Shown piece after piece: positions 31,604 through 39,705 of a DNA stretch of 64,000 bases (position 1 is the first letter of the stretch; the number at the start of each line of letters is the position of its first letter). The stretch lies in contig CAJUFY010000006.1 in the NCBI GenBank assembly GCA_910586245.1, positions 62,001 through 126,000 on the forward strand, given 5' to 3'. The DNA comes from an uncultured Christensenella sp. Lineage in GTDB: Bacteria > Bacillota > Clostridia > Christensenellales > Borkfalkiaceae. Position numbers and translations under genes: made by a program. The notes beneath the pieces are model-generated. The model saw only the letters and a program-made list of their open reading frames with translations, searched no databases and had not been told where the DNA came from.

Positions 31604-31609
31604 GAAAAA

Positions 31610-32023
31610 TTATCTCTTCGAGAACTGAGGAGCACGGCGCGCTTTTTTGAGACCGTACTTCTTTCTTTCCTTGACGCGGGGATCGCGCGTAAGGAAGCCC
31701 GCTTTTTTCAGCGCGGGACGGCTTTCGGGTTCCGCCTGCAACAGCGCTCTTGCGATTCCGAGACGGATCGCGCCCGCCTGACCGGTGTAACCGCCGCCGA
31801 TTACGTTTACGCAAACGTCGTACTTCGCTTCCGCCTCCACTTCTTTGAGGGGCTGTTTCACGATATACTGCAGCGTGCCCATAGGGAAGTAGTCTTCGAG
31901 CGAACGGTCGTTAATCACAACCGTGCCGTTTCCGCCGGGAACAAGACGAACGCGCGCGATCGCCTTCTTTCTGCGGCCCGTACCCCAGAACTGTAATTTT
32001 TTCTTTAAATTCACCTTAGCCAT
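31610..32023 (-). CDS. rpsI: 30S ribosomal protein S9 (uS9)
   Basis: A 137-residue ribosomal protein. It shows FWGTGRRKKAIARVRLVPGGNG (residues 12-33), NVIGGGYTGQAGAIRLGIARALLQ and the invariant basic C-terminus KERKKYGLKKARRAPQFSKR, which reaches the P-site tRNA. ATG at 32023 with GAGG 10 nt upstream, 14 nt after rplM. Confidence 0.99.
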   Translation of the reverse strand: MAKVNLKKKLQFWGTGRRKKAIARVRLVPGGNGTVVINDRSLEDYFPMGTLQYIVKQPLKEVEAEAKYDVCVNVIGGGYTGQAGAIRLGIARALLQAEPESRPALKKAGFLTRDPRVKERKKYGLKKARRAPQFSKR

Positions 32024-32037
32024 TGATCGGTTACCTC

Positions 32038-32469
32038 TCAAAATAATTTCAGAACTTCGGGTTTCTGCGCCGCGTGACCGTGTTCCGCGCCCTTGTAAAC
32101 TCTGAGCTTTTTAATCATCTGGCGTCCGAGCGAGTTTTTGGGAAGCATTCCCTTTACCGCTTCGTAAACAGCGAGATCGCTGCGCTCCGCCATGAGTTTA
32201 CCGTAAGAAATTTCTTTCAGTCCGCCGATGTAACCCGTATGATAGCGATAATATTTGTCCTCCAGCTTTTTACCGGTGAGAACCGCTTTATCGCTGTTGA
32301 CGATGATCACGAAATCGCCCGTATCTACGTTGGGCGTGTAATCGGGCTTCGTTTTGCCGCGAAGAATCGCCGCAACCTTGGAAGCGAGTCTTCCGAGAGG
32401 AACGCCGGCCGCATCCACTACGTACCATTTTCTTTCGACCGTGCGGGCATTTGCCATGTAGGTTTTCAT
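32038..32469 (-). CDS. rplM: 50S ribosomal protein L13 (uL13)
   Basis: A 143-residue ribosomal protein. It shows RKWYVVDAAGVPLGRLASKVAAILRGK (about residues 13-39), DTGDFVIIVNSDKAVLTGKKLEDK and the C-terminal VYKGAEHGHAAQKP motif. The start at 32469 has AAGGAG. It leads the standard rplM-rpsI operon. Confidence 0.99.
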   Translation of the reverse strand: MKTYMANARTVERKWYVVDAAGVPLGRLASKVAAILRGKTKPDYTPNVDTGDFVIIVNSDKAVLTGKKLEDKYYRYHTGYIGGLKEISYGKLMAERSDLAVYEAVKGMLPKNSLGRQMIKKLRVYKGAEHGHAAQKPEVLKLF

Positions 32470-32545
32470 ATCCGTACTCCTTATATCTTGCCGAATGAAT
32501 TATCCGTTAACTTTACCGAAAAAGCGCCTCCGCTTTTCGGCTTCT
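32470..32545 (-). promoter_or_regulatory. rplM: rplM 5' leader, possible L13 autoregulatory leader
   Basis: A leader of about 75 nt contains a hairpin in which GCCGAAAAGCG pairs with CGCTTTTTCGG. Firmicute rplM mRNAs often carry an L13-binding leader; the position and hairpin fit, but I could not match the consensus in detail. Confidence 0.4.
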
Positions 32546-32550
32546 CAACC

Positions 32551-32579
32551 ATTATAGGTGTTCTTGAAAATTCCGTCAA
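32551..32579 (-). promoter_or_regulatory. rplM: Promoter of rplM-rpsI
   Basis: TTGACG (32574-32579), 17 nt, TATAAT (32551-32556) on the minus strand. Confidence 0.82.
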
Positions 32580-32660
32580 GCTGTTTTGAGTTGCGTTTTT
32601 AAGATTTTTTCGGAAATTTTCAAATTTTTTCCGATCGGTTTCTTCGGCCGTTAAAATAAT

Positions 32661-32690
32661 CGGGCGCAGCCGCAAACGCGTCCGCACCCG
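32661..32690 (-). terminator. Probable terminator after alaS
   Basis: An imperfect GC-rich hairpin (CGGGCGCAG... with ...TGCACCCG) lies about 10 nt past the alaS stop and is followed by ATTATTTTA on the minus strand. Confidence 0.45.
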
Positions 32691-32699
32691 AAAAACACT

Positions 32700-34508
32700 T
32701 TATTCCAAAATCGCCTTGATTCTTCTGACGCCCGCAGAAGAGGACTGTTCTTTTACGATTTTAAATTTCCCCAGCGCGCCCGTGCGCTCCGCGTGCGGGC
32801 CGCCGCACATTTCTTTGGAAAATTCGCCGATCGCGTACGTTTTCACGACGTCGCCGTACTTGCTGTCGAATACGCCGACGAAGTTTTGCGCCCGCGCTTC
32901 GTCGATCGTCATTTCGCGGTACACGACGGGAAGGTCTTCCGCGATCTTCGCGTTCACCAAAGCTTCCGTCGCCTTGATCTCTTCCTCCGTCATCGGGCGG
33001 GGGAAGTTGAAATCGAAGCGCATGCGTTCGTCCGTAATGTTGCTTCCCTTCTGGTTGACGTCGGGCGAGAGAACGCTTTTGAGCGCGGCGTTGAGCAGGT
33101 GGGTTGCCGTATGATACTTCACCGCCATATCCGAATGGCTTTCCAGCCCGCCTTTGAACTGCCCGGGCAACACGCGGCTCTTTTCCTGATGTTCCTTAAA
33201 CGCGGCGTCGAATCCCGCTTCGTCTACGGAAAGTCCGCGCTCCGCCGCAAGTTCCTGCGTGAGTTCGAGCGGGAATCCGTACGTATCGTAAAGACGGAAC
33301 GCCTGTTTTCCGCCGATCACCGTTTCCTTGACGTACGCGGGATTGCTCTGCGACATAAACGCGTTCTTGCGTTCCAGTCCGCTCACGCACTTTTCGAATT
33401 CCTTCATGCCCTGCGAAAGCGTCGTTTCGAACCGCTCGGCTTCCTTTGCGATCTCTTCGAGAATATAGTCCTCTTTTTCGAGCAGAAGCGGGAACGCTTC
33501 GCCGTAAACCGTTTCTATGAAAATTTTCGCGACTTCGCACATCGCGCCCGAGGAAATGCCCAGCGATTTGCAGTATCTGATCGCGCGGCGCATCAGACGG
33601 CGCAAAATGTATCCCGCGCCCGTATTCGAGGGAAGAATGCCCTGTTCGTCGCCGATGAGCATGACCGTCGTACGGGTATGATCGGCGATGATGCGCATTG
33701 CTTTTTGTGCTTCGCCGCCCGCGGCGTATTGCTTGCCCGAAAGCGATTCCAGCTTTTCGATGGCGGCAAGGAACAAATCCGTCTGATATCCGTCCGAAAG
33801 TCCGTTCAAAAAGAGGAGCATTCTGTCGAACCCGAATCCGGTGTCCACGTTTTTGCCCGCAAGCGGTTCGTACCCCGTTTCCGTCTTCTTATACTGCATG
33901 TACACGTCGTTGCCGATTTCCACGTAGTCGTCGGGGAATACGGGATTCGGCTTGTCCTCGTCGAGCGGGTAGAACCATTCGTTGTCCGGCCCGCAGGGCG
34001 TACCCGTCGTGCCTTCGAGTTCCCACCAGTTATCCGATTTGGGCAGGTAAAAAATATGATCGCGCGCAATGCCCAGCCCCGCAAGCAGTTCGGCGGTTTC
34101 GTCGTCGCGCGGCGCGGCGGAGTTGCCCTCGAACACCGTGACGCAGAGCTTCTTTTGATCCAGCCCCAAAACCTTTGTTAAAAGTTCGAACGACCAGGCG
34201 GTCTTTTCTTTTTTGAAATAATCCCCGAGCGACCAGTTCCCCATCATCTCGAAAAAGGTGAAATGCGAAGGATCGCCCACGCTGTCGATATCGACGGTGC
34301 GCATGCAGCCCTGTACGTTGCAGAGCCGTTTGCCCGCGGGATGCGGTTTCCCCAAAAGATAGGGCATGAGCGGCTGCATCCCCGCAACGTTGAACATGAC
34401 GCCCGTGCTGCCGTCGCCGATCAGCGACACTGCGCCGATATCCTCGTGCCCTTTGGATTCGTAAAATTGAATCCACTTTTGTCTTAATTCTTTCGAAGTA
34501 ATTTTCAT
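32700..34508 (-). CDS. alaS: Alanyl-tRNA synthetase lacking the C-Ala domain
   Basis: A 602-residue enzyme. The class II catalytic core covers about residues 1-240 (VAGMQPLMPYLLGKPHPAGKRLCNVQGCMRT, HFTFFEMMGNWSLGDYFKKE, VDTGFGFDRMLLFLNGL). The helical tRNA domain follows. The editing domain has the zinc site HTATH (about 465-469) and CGGPH (about 564-568), so it can clear Ser-tRNA-Ala. The chain ends right after the editing domain; bacterial AlaRS is usually about 870 residues with a C-terminal C-Ala module. A second full-length AlaRS elsewhere cannot be excluded. ATG at 34508 follows GGGAG. It is last in the T-box cysE-cysS-alaS unit, 34 nt after cysS. Confidence 0.94.
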   Translation of the reverse strand: MKITSKELRQKWIQFYESKGHEDIGAVSLIGDGSTGVMFNVAGMQPLMPYLLGKPHPAGKRLCNVQGCMRTVDIDSVGDPSHFTFFEMMGNWSLGDYFKKEKTAWSFELLTKVLGLDQKKLCVTVFEGNSAAPRDDETAELLAGLGIARDHIFYLPKSDNWWELEGTTGTPCGPDNEWFYPLDEDKPNPVFPDDYVEIGNDVYMQYKKTETGYEPLAGKNVDTGFGFDRMLLFLNGLSDGYQTDLFLAAIEKLESLSGKQYAAGGEAQKAMRIIADHTRTTVMLIGDEQGILPSNTGAGYILRRLMRRAIRYCKSLGISSGAMCEVAKIFIETVYGEAFPLLLEKEDYILEEIAKEAERFETTLSQGMKEFEKCVSGLERKNAFMSQSNPAYVKETVIGGKQAFRLYDTYGFPLELTQELAAERGLSVDEAGFDAAFKEHQEKSRVLPGQFKGGLESHSDMAVKYHTATHLLNAALKSVLSPDVNQKGSNITDERMRFDFNFPRPMTEEEIKATEALVNAKIAEDLPVVYREMTIDEARAQNFVGVFDSKYGDVVKTYAIGEFSKEMCGGPHAERTGALGKFKIVKEQSSSAGVRRIKAILE

Positions 34509-34542
34509 TTCGTTTTTCTCCCGATTAAAAAGATTTATCCCG

Positions 34543-35931
34543 TTAAATTTTCGTCAGTTCGTAACCGTCTTTGGTATCCTTGACCGCATAGCCGAGCGAT
34601 TTGAGCCGATCGCGGAGTTCGTCGGACTTTGCCCAGTCCTTTGCCGCGCGCGCCGCTTTCCGCTCTTCCGCGAGGGTTACGGCTTCGGCGGGGATTTCCG
34701 CCTGCGGCGTCCGCTGCGCGGCGTATTCGGCGGGGGACTTGCGGAACAGCCCCAAGAGCGAATACGTCCGTTTGATCTGATTCGTCATTCTTCTCGCACG
34801 CGCGTCACCACCCGCGGCGAGCAGGCGGGAAATTTCTTTGAAATACCCGAACAGATCGGAAAGCGCGAGCGCGGTGTTGAAGTCGTCGCTCATCGCCTCG
34901 TCGAACTTGCGGTCGATTTCTTCTTCCAGACCGCTCTCGTCGGGAAACGCCGCTTCCGCTTTGCCGATCAGCTCGTAAAACCGCGCGAGGTGCGCTTCCG
35001 ATTCGCGGAACAGTTCGTCGGTCAGATTTACGTCGCCGCGGTAGTTGGAAGAAAGCAGCGCGAACTTCAAACAATCGGGCGAGTAGCGATCGAGCAAATC
35101 TTCGAGCAGCAAACTGTTGCCGAGCGACTTACTCATCTTCTGCCCGTTCACCTTTACCAAGCCGTTGTGCGTCCAGTATTTTGCAAACCGCTTGCCCGTG
35201 AGCGCTTCGCTCTGCGCGATTTCGTTTTCGTGATGCGGAAACACGAGATCGCGCCCGCCGCCGTGCAGATCGATCTGATCGCCGAACGCGGCGCGGTTCA
35301 TTGCGGAACATTCGATGTGCCAGCCGGGTCGCCCCTTGCCCCAAGGGGAATCCCACTGAATTTCCCCCTCCTTCGCAGCTTTCCAGAGCGCGAAGTCGTA
35401 CGCGTTGCGTTTGCAGTCGTCGTTTTCCACGCGCACGCCGTCGAGCGCGTCCTCGCGGCTTCTGCCCGAAAGCTGCCCGTATGCGGGAAAGCTGTCGACG
35501 TCGAAATACACGTCGCCGTTTTCCGCGGCGTATGCGTGCCCCCGTTCGACGAGCTGCTCGATAAACGATATAATGTTTCCGACGTTTTCCGTCGCTTTCA
35601 GCCAGAGGGTGGGCTCGTCGATTTCGGCGCGGCGCATGACGCGGTCGATGTTTTCGATCATCATGGCGGCGTACTTGTCCGCAGGGATTCCCGCTTCTTT
35701 TGCGCGCGCGATGATCTTATCGTCCACGTCCGTATAATTTCGGGCGTATGTTACCTCGTAGCCCTGCTTTTCGAAAAACTTGCGGAACACGTCGTAGATG
35801 AGCGCCTGAAACCCGTGCCCGACGTGCGCTTCGCCCGAAACGGTGATTCCGCAGGCGTACATTTTTACCTTGCCCGCTTCGAGCGGAACGAATTCTTCCT
35901 TTCTCCGCGTGAGCGAATTATAAATTTTCAT
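34543..35931 (-). CDS. cysS: Cysteinyl-tRNA synthetase
   Basis: A 462-residue class I synthetase. The zinc ligand Cys27 is in MYACGITV; the usual sequence is CGPTVY, so Pro and Tyr are changed. The HIGH site is HVGH (36-39). Other zinc ligands are WHIECSAM and the GGRDLVFPHHENE segment, and the signature loop KMSKSLGN is near 268-275. Three consecutive ATGs lie at 35937, 35934 and 35931; I use the third, 7 nt after AAGGAG. It overlaps cysE by 14 nt. Confidence 0.96.
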   Translation of the reverse strand: MKIYNSLTRRKEEFVPLEAGKVKMYACGITVSGEAHVGHGFQALIYDVFRKFFEKQGYEVTYARNYTDVDDKIIARAKEAGIPADKYAAMMIENIDRVMRRAEIDEPTLWLKATENVGNIISFIEQLVERGHAYAAENGDVYFDVDSFPAYGQLSGRSREDALDGVRVENDDCKRNAYDFALWKAAKEGEIQWDSPWGKGRPGWHIECSAMNRAAFGDQIDLHGGGRDLVFPHHENEIAQSEALTGKRFAKYWTHNGLVKVNGQKMSKSLGNSLLLEDLLDRYSPDCLKFALLSSNYRGDVNLTDELFRESEAHLARFYELIGKAEAAFPDESGLEEEIDRKFDEAMSDDFNTALALSDLFGYFKEISRLLAAGGDARARRMTNQIKRTYSLLGLFRKSPAEYAAQRTPQAEIPAEAVTLAEERKAARAAKDWAKSDELRDRLKSLGYAVKDTKDGYELTKI

Positions 35932-36583
35932 CATCATTCTCCTTGCCCTCCGCAACGGAAAGCGCCTCTAACTTCGCTTCGAGCGCGAACACCCGTTCGC
36001 GCAGCGCGCATACTTCTTTCAAGAGCGGATCCTCTTTTTCGGGAATCAAATCTTGCGTCTTTTCGCCGTTGATCCGCACGACGCGCCCGGGGATTCCCAC
36101 GACCGTCGCGTAGGCGGGCACCTCTTTTAAAACCACCGCGCCCGCGCCGATCCGCGCGCCTTCGCCCACCGTAAAGCCGCCGAGCACTTTTGCGCCGCAT
36201 GAAATCGTCGCGTTCCGCTTCACGGTCGGGTGCCGCTTCCCCTTTTCCTTGCCCGTGCCGCCCAGCGTGACGCCCTGATAAATGACGACGCCTTCTTCCA
36301 CTTCGGCGGTTTCGCCGATGACGACGCCCGCGCCGTGGTCGATAAACACCCCCGCCGCGATTTTCGCCGCGGGATGAATTTCGATCCCCGTCAAAAACTT
36401 TGCGAACTGCGACGTCATGCGCGCGAGCAATTTGAGGTGCATGCGGTAAAGGCGGTTCGCCCACCGATGCCAGCTGAGCGCGTGCACGCCCGAATAGGTG
36501 AGCCAGATTTCGAATTTGCTGCGGGCGGCGGGATCGTTCCGCTTGGCGGCGGCAATATCCTTTCTGAGCCTTGCAAAAAACAC
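35918..36583 (-). CDS. cysE: Serine O-acetyltransferase
   Basis: A 221-residue enzyme that makes O-acetylserine from serine and acetyl-CoA, the committed step of cysteine synthesis. The left-handed beta-helix covers about residues 80-165: GIEIHPAAKIAAGVFIDHGAGVVIGETAEVEEGVVIYQGVTLGGTGKEKGKRHPTV. The catalytic His pair is in this region and IPGRVVR follows. I use the GTG at 36583, because AGGAGG lies 8 nt upstream; an earlier in-frame TTG has no site. A basic/acidic C-terminal extension is present. T-box controlled. Confidence 0.95.
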   Translation of the reverse strand: MFFARLRKDIAAAKRNDPAARSKFEIWLTYSGVHALSWHRWANRLYRMHLKLLARMTSQFAKFLTGIEIHPAAKIAAGVFIDHGAGVVIGETAEVEEGVVIYQGVTLGGTGKEKGKRHPTVKRNATISCGAKVLGGFTVGEGARIGAGAVVLKEVPAYATVVGIPGRVVRINGEKTQDLIPEKEDPLLKEVCALRERVFALEAKLEALSVAEGKENDDENL

Positions 36584-36614
36584 GGCGGGTTCCTCCTGTT
36601 TTCGGGCTTGTAAC

Positions 36615-36843
36615 AAAAAACGCCCTTATTATTATATAAAGGCGTATGAAAGCGCGGTTCCACTTTACTTCGGGATTTCTCCCCTCGTTTCCCCGTATAA
36701 CGGCGGGCGCCGCGGAAATTACTCCGACCTCGGACGAAGGAAACGCACGTTCTCCCGCGCCCGACGAAGTTCTTTCAGCAAACGAACTCCTCTCTTTGGA
36801 CGAAACGACGGGGTAATCTTTCTCCCTCTCGGCAATTTATTTT
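36615..36843 (-). promoter_or_regulatory. T-box leader of cysE-cysS-alaS, probably tRNA-Cys specific
   Basis: The T-box sequence TGGAACCGCG lies at 36653-36662 on the minus strand. It is followed by an intrinsic terminator (ACGCCTTT...AAGGGCGT, 36621-36644) and TTTTTT. Upstream is a Stem I-like region with the conserved AGAGAG run and TTTGCTGAAAG distal loop. On its 3' side the sequence GAACG-TGC-G places a TGC (Cys) codon (36745-36747) at the expected specifier position. Uncharged tRNA-Cys would stabilise the antiterminator and raise expression. Confidence 0.85.
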
Positions 36844-36848
36844 CAGTT

Positions 36849-36877
36849 ATTTTAACGCATTTATTGCGGGAAGTCAA
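36849..36877 (-). promoter_or_regulatory. Promoter of the T-box operon
   Basis: TTGACT (36872-36877), 17 nt, TAAAAT (36849-36854) on the minus strand. Confidence 0.75.
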
Positions 36878-36884
36878 GCAATTT

Positions 36885-37712
36885 TTATACGTTGGTTTCC
36901 GCCGCCCGACCCGTGAGCCGCACGATTTCGTTCAGTTCGTAGGGAGGAACGAAATAAACGTATTCTTCTCCTTCGTAAAACGCCTGTACCAGAATATAAC
37001 GTTTCAGCACGTACGCTCCGCCGTCGTTCAAACGGATTTTATAGCCGCGATAACTCCCTTTGTTATACTGCGTTGTCTTGTTCCAGCCGTAAAACGCGAC
37101 GCGCTTTTTTACCGTTTGCACCGCAGTTGCCGCGGGCAGACGGAATACCGACGCCCCGTCGCTTGCATACAGCGCGTCGCCTTCGCGGTAAAAACGCATT
37201 TCCTCGTTGAAATATCCGCCCCGCCGTTTTCCGTTCGGCTTCATGCGGTAACGAAAAACGAACGCGTCCGTTCTCGCGGCGGCTTCGGGCACGCCGAGCG
37301 CTGAAAAACATTCTTCGGTTACGCGCGCCGCCCGATTTTGCAATTCGGTATACGCGGAGCTCGCCTGTATGCGCGCGCTTCTCATTTTCATCAAGAGCAA
37401 TCCCGCGCCGCCCGGCATAATACAAACGATTCCCATGATCAACAGCCAGATCAAGCCCGTATCCACCGTCTGCGCGAAAGTAAACGTTTCCGAAACCAGT
37501 TCGCAATAAACGGCAACGCAGATGAATCCCACCGTCACGTCCAAAAGTGCCAAAACGCTGAACCACGCCGGCATGATCTTTTTTTCCGCCGCCAAGCGTT
37601 CTTCCCGCACTTCGCGGAGCTTGCGGGAAAGTTCGCTTTCCAGACGGCGTACGATCAGCTTGCTGCCGTCGTATGCTTCCGTTTCCAAGTTCCGCGCAAA
37701 AACTTCCGTCAT
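36885..37712 (-). CDS. Hypothetical two-helix membrane protein
   Basis: A 275-residue protein. Residues about 20-45 form a basic, coiled-coil-like segment (RRLESELSRKLREVREERLAAEKK). Two membrane helices follow at about 50-72 and 86-108. The cytoplasmic C-terminal two-thirds contain an alpha/beta region with FRYRMKPNGKRRGGYFNEEMRFYREGDALYAS. I do not recognise a family. The start overlaps the HTH gene stop by 4 nt (ATGA), so the two proteins are made together. Its stop lies next to the cysE promoter, which reads the same way. Confidence 0.8.
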   Translation of the reverse strand: MTEVFARNLETEAYDGSKLIVRRLESELSRKLREVREERLAAEKKIMPAWFSVLALLDVTVGFICVAVYCELVSETFTFAQTVDTGLIWLLIMGIVCIMPGGAGLLLMKMRSARIQASSAYTELQNRAARVTEECFSALGVPEAAARTDAFVFRYRMKPNGKRRGGYFNEEMRFYREGDALYASDGASVFRLPAATAVQTVKKRVAFYGWNKTTQYNKGSYRGYKIRLNDGGAYVLKRYILVQAFYEGEEYVYFVPPYELNEIVRLTGRAAETNV

Positions 37713-38347
37713 AGCGATTCCGTTTGCGCGCGCTTCTTCATCGGAAGATTGGTTATTTTATATTCCGCAAGGCAATTGTCGCGCATTTCTTCGTTGAAAA
37801 TTTTCTGCTCGATCAGATACTGCACGACGACGTCGCGCACGCTCTCCGCATCCATCGAATAGCCGCACACGTTCAAAAGGTTCTGCACGTCCTGCGACTG
37901 CATACGGCACACGAGCGCCAACGCAAGCACGACGTTCTTTTCGGGATAGAGTTTACCCTTTACGATTTTTTGCCAAAATAACGGTTCGATATTCAGTTTT
38001 TCGCCCGCTTCTTCCGCCGTAGCGTTACAATGCTTTAACGCAACGGGCAACACCTTCGAAAACGTATATTTTTGAAAGCGGTCTGAAAATTTTTCGCGCA
38101 GGGTACGGAAGCGGAACGAAAACGTAAAATCCGTATCCACCAAGTTTTTTTTGAGCGCTTGCAATATTTCGTCTTTGTTCTTCTGATACGCGATGCGCAT
38201 TTTCGAAGAATCCTTGCGCGAAAGGTTACCGTCCTTGCCGATATAGAGCATGTCGGGCATTTTATACCCTTCGATCGCGCTGATCCGCGTATAATCGGAA
38301 TACTGCGCGCAGAAGTATTCGTCGAGCGCTTTCAAGTAAGTTTCCAT
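37709..38347 (-). CDS. Protein with a C-terminal XRE-like HTH domain
   Basis: A 212-residue soluble protein. Residues about 100-190 resemble the XRE-like helix domain found at the C-terminus of assorted Firmicute accessory proteins: EEAGEKLNIEPLFWQKIVKGKLYPEKNVVLALALVCRMQSQDVQNLLNVCGYSM, then VRDVVVQYLIEQKIFNEEMRDNCLAEY. The N-terminal part is unrecognised. The ATG at 38347 is 6 nt after a TATAAT with no ribosome site. With the coupled membrane protein at 36885 it forms a two-gene unit of unknown role. Confidence 0.78.
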   Translation of the reverse strand: METYLKALDEYFCAQYSDYTRISAIEGYKMPDMLYIGKDGNLSRKDSSKMRIAYQKNKDEILQALKKNLVDTDFTFSFRFRTLREKFSDRFQKYTFSKVLPVALKHCNATAEEAGEKLNIEPLFWQKIVKGKLYPEKNVVLALALVCRMQSQDVQNLLNVCGYSMDAESVRDVVVQYLIEQKIFNEEMRDNCLAEYKITNLPMKKRAQTESL

Positions 38348-38353
38348 ACCGAT

Positions 38354-38382
38354 ATTATAACTTAGCAAAAGTAAAATAGCAA
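38354..38382 (-). promoter_or_regulatory. Leaderless promoter of the HTH/membrane-protein unit
   Basis: TTGCTA (38377-38382), 17 nt, TATAAT (38354-38359), then 6 nt (ATCGGT) and ATG on the minus strand. Confidence 0.72.
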
Positions 38383-38522
38383 GCATTTCGCCCGAATTCT
38401 TCATCGGGCACGCATATTCGGGCTGTTTTTGTTAAGTTTTTGCATTGAAAAATCACGATGAACGAAAAACACCGCTTTTTTCTGTGCAATCTGCTACTTT
38501 TGTAAAATTCTGCAATTTTCTC

Positions 38523-38551
38523 TTGCTTTTTTTCAGTTTGCGTGTTAAAAT
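38523..38551 (+). promoter_or_regulatory. Promoter of the DeoR-type regulator
   Basis: TTGCTT (38523-38528), 17 nt, TAAAAT (38546-38551). Confidence 0.65.
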
Positions 38552-38585
38552 TTATCATGAGAAAATACATATGGAGGCGTATCTT

Positions 38586-39344
38586 ATGAAGAGAGAACGT
38601 ATTGAAGAAATCGCCGAACTTTTGGATAAGCGCGGCAAACTGACGTTGGAACAGCTCGACGAGTTTTTCCCCAACGTATCGCAGATGACGCTGCGCAGGG
38701 ATTTGTTTCAGCTCGAACAGCAGGGGCGCATTATCCGCGTGCGCGGCGGCGCGATGTCGGTAAAAGAAGTGCAGAAAGTTTCGGGCGAACCGTACACCAA
38801 AAAAACGACGATCCACACCGACGAAAAAATAAAAATCGCGCAGAAAGCCGCGAATCTGATCGACGAAAACTGCTCGCTGTTTATCGACGGCGGCACGACG
38901 GCGATGTATCTTGCCAAAGAAATTCCCGACGTGCGCATTCACGTGTTCACGAACGGGCTTGCCGTGGCGATCGAACTTTCGCAGAAAAAGAATTTAAATG
39001 TGACGATGATCGGCGGACAGGTGATGAAAGACAACCTTTCCACCGCTTCCCCCGTCGCCCGTTCGTATTTCGACAACACCAACTTCGAACTCGCCATCAT
39101 TTCCACCTCGGCGTTCACGCCCGAAAACGGATTCTCCTGTTCTTCGCAGATCGAAGCGGATCTTTTGAAGATGGCGCGCGCGAAAGCAAAATCGATGTAC
39201 ATGATGCTCGACAGTTCCAAAATCGGCAAAGTCATGCCTTACACCTTTGCGCGGATCGAAGACATCGACGTGCTGATCACCGACGACAACCTGCCTACAG
39301 ATTTGAAAAATCTGTTTACGCAAAAGAATATCGTCGTAATTTAA
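38586..39344 (+). CDS. DeoR/GlpR-family transcriptional regulator
   Basis: A 252-residue repressor. The winged HTH covers about residues 1-58 (RIEEIAELLDKRGKLTLEQLDEFFPNVSQMTLRRDLFQLEQQGRIIRVRGGA). The sugar-phosphate-binding DeoRC domain covers about 75-235, with FIDGGTTAMYLAKEI and the Lys of MLDSSKIGKVMPYTFARIEDIDVLITD. DeoR members usually respond to phosphorylated sugars. GGAGG precedes the ATG at 38586 and favours it over an in-frame ATG 15 nt upstream. No sugar operon is adjacent, so the regulon is unknown. Confidence 0.93.
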   Translation: MKRERIEEIAELLDKRGKLTLEQLDEFFPNVSQMTLRRDLFQLEQQGRIIRVRGGAMSVKEVQKVSGEPYTKKTTIHTDEKIKIAQKAANLIDENCSLFIDGGTTAMYLAKEIPDVRIHVFTNGLAVAIELSQKKNLNVTMIGGQVMKDNLSTASPVARSYFDNTNFELAIISTSAFTPENGFSCSSQIEADLLKMARAKAKSMYMMLDSSKIGKVMPYTFARIEDIDVLITDDNLPTDLKNLFTQKNIVVI

Positions 39345-39358
39345 CCGCTGAATCAACG

Positions 39359-39390
39359 AAAAAACGGCTTGTGAACAAGCCGTTTTTTTT
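39359..39390. terminator. Terminator between the DeoR gene and the XRE gene
   Basis: AACGGCTTGT (39363-39372) and ACAAGCCGTT (39375-39384), followed by TTTTTTT on the plus strand, between convergent genes. Confidence 0.85.
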
Positions 39391-39601
39391 AATATTTCGA
39401 TAAGCCGAGGATATAGTCGCTCGTCACGTCGAGCACGCGGCAGAGCGCGGCAAAGGTATCGAGCGCGGGAAAAATATCTTTCTTCATGTATTTCGAAACC
39501 GTTTGCGGGGAAACACCGATTTGTTCCGCAATCGTTTTTTGCGGAATGCCGCTGCGGTCGATGCATTCCCTGAGCCTGCGCTGAATCTCTTTTAACTCCA
39601 C
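39389..39601 (-). CDS. Small XRE-family helix-turn-helix regulator
   Basis: A 70-residue single-domain HTH: LKEIQRRLRECIDRSGIPQKTIAEQIGVSPQTVSKYMKKDIFPALDTFAALCRVLDVTSDYILGLSKY. The recognition helix is SPQTVSKYM. The GTG at 39601 has GAGGGAGA upstream. A 12-bp-arm palindrome (39642-39668) lies 40 bp upstream, just before a divergent consensus promoter, so it probably represses that transcript and itself. Cro/C-type regulator logic; no phage genes are nearby. Confidence 0.92.
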   Translation of the reverse strand: MELKEIQRRLRECIDRSGIPQKTIAEQIGVSPQTVSKYMKKDIFPALDTFAALCRVLDVTSDYILGLSKY

Positions 39602-39641
39602 GATTATCTCTCCCTCTTCAAAAGTTTTCGCTTTTGTGCAA

Positions 39642-39668
39642 AAAATATCGCATAATATGCGATATTTT
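39642..39668. promoter_or_regulatory. Palindromic operator between the XRE gene and a divergent transcript
   Basis: AAAATATCGCAT (39642-39653), AAT, ATGCGATATTTT (39657-39668): perfect 12-bp arms. It ends 2 bp before the TTGACA at 39671. Confidence 0.65.
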
Positions 39669-39670
39669 GC

Positions 39671-39699
39671 TTGACAATCGTATATTGGGTGATTATAAT
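39671..39699 (+). promoter_or_regulatory. Consensus promoter of a short divergent transcript
   Basis: Perfect TTGACA (39671-39676), 17 nt, perfect TATAAT (39694-39699), directly downstream of the palindromic operator. Confidence 0.85.
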
Positions 39700-39705
39700 G
39701 TCGGT

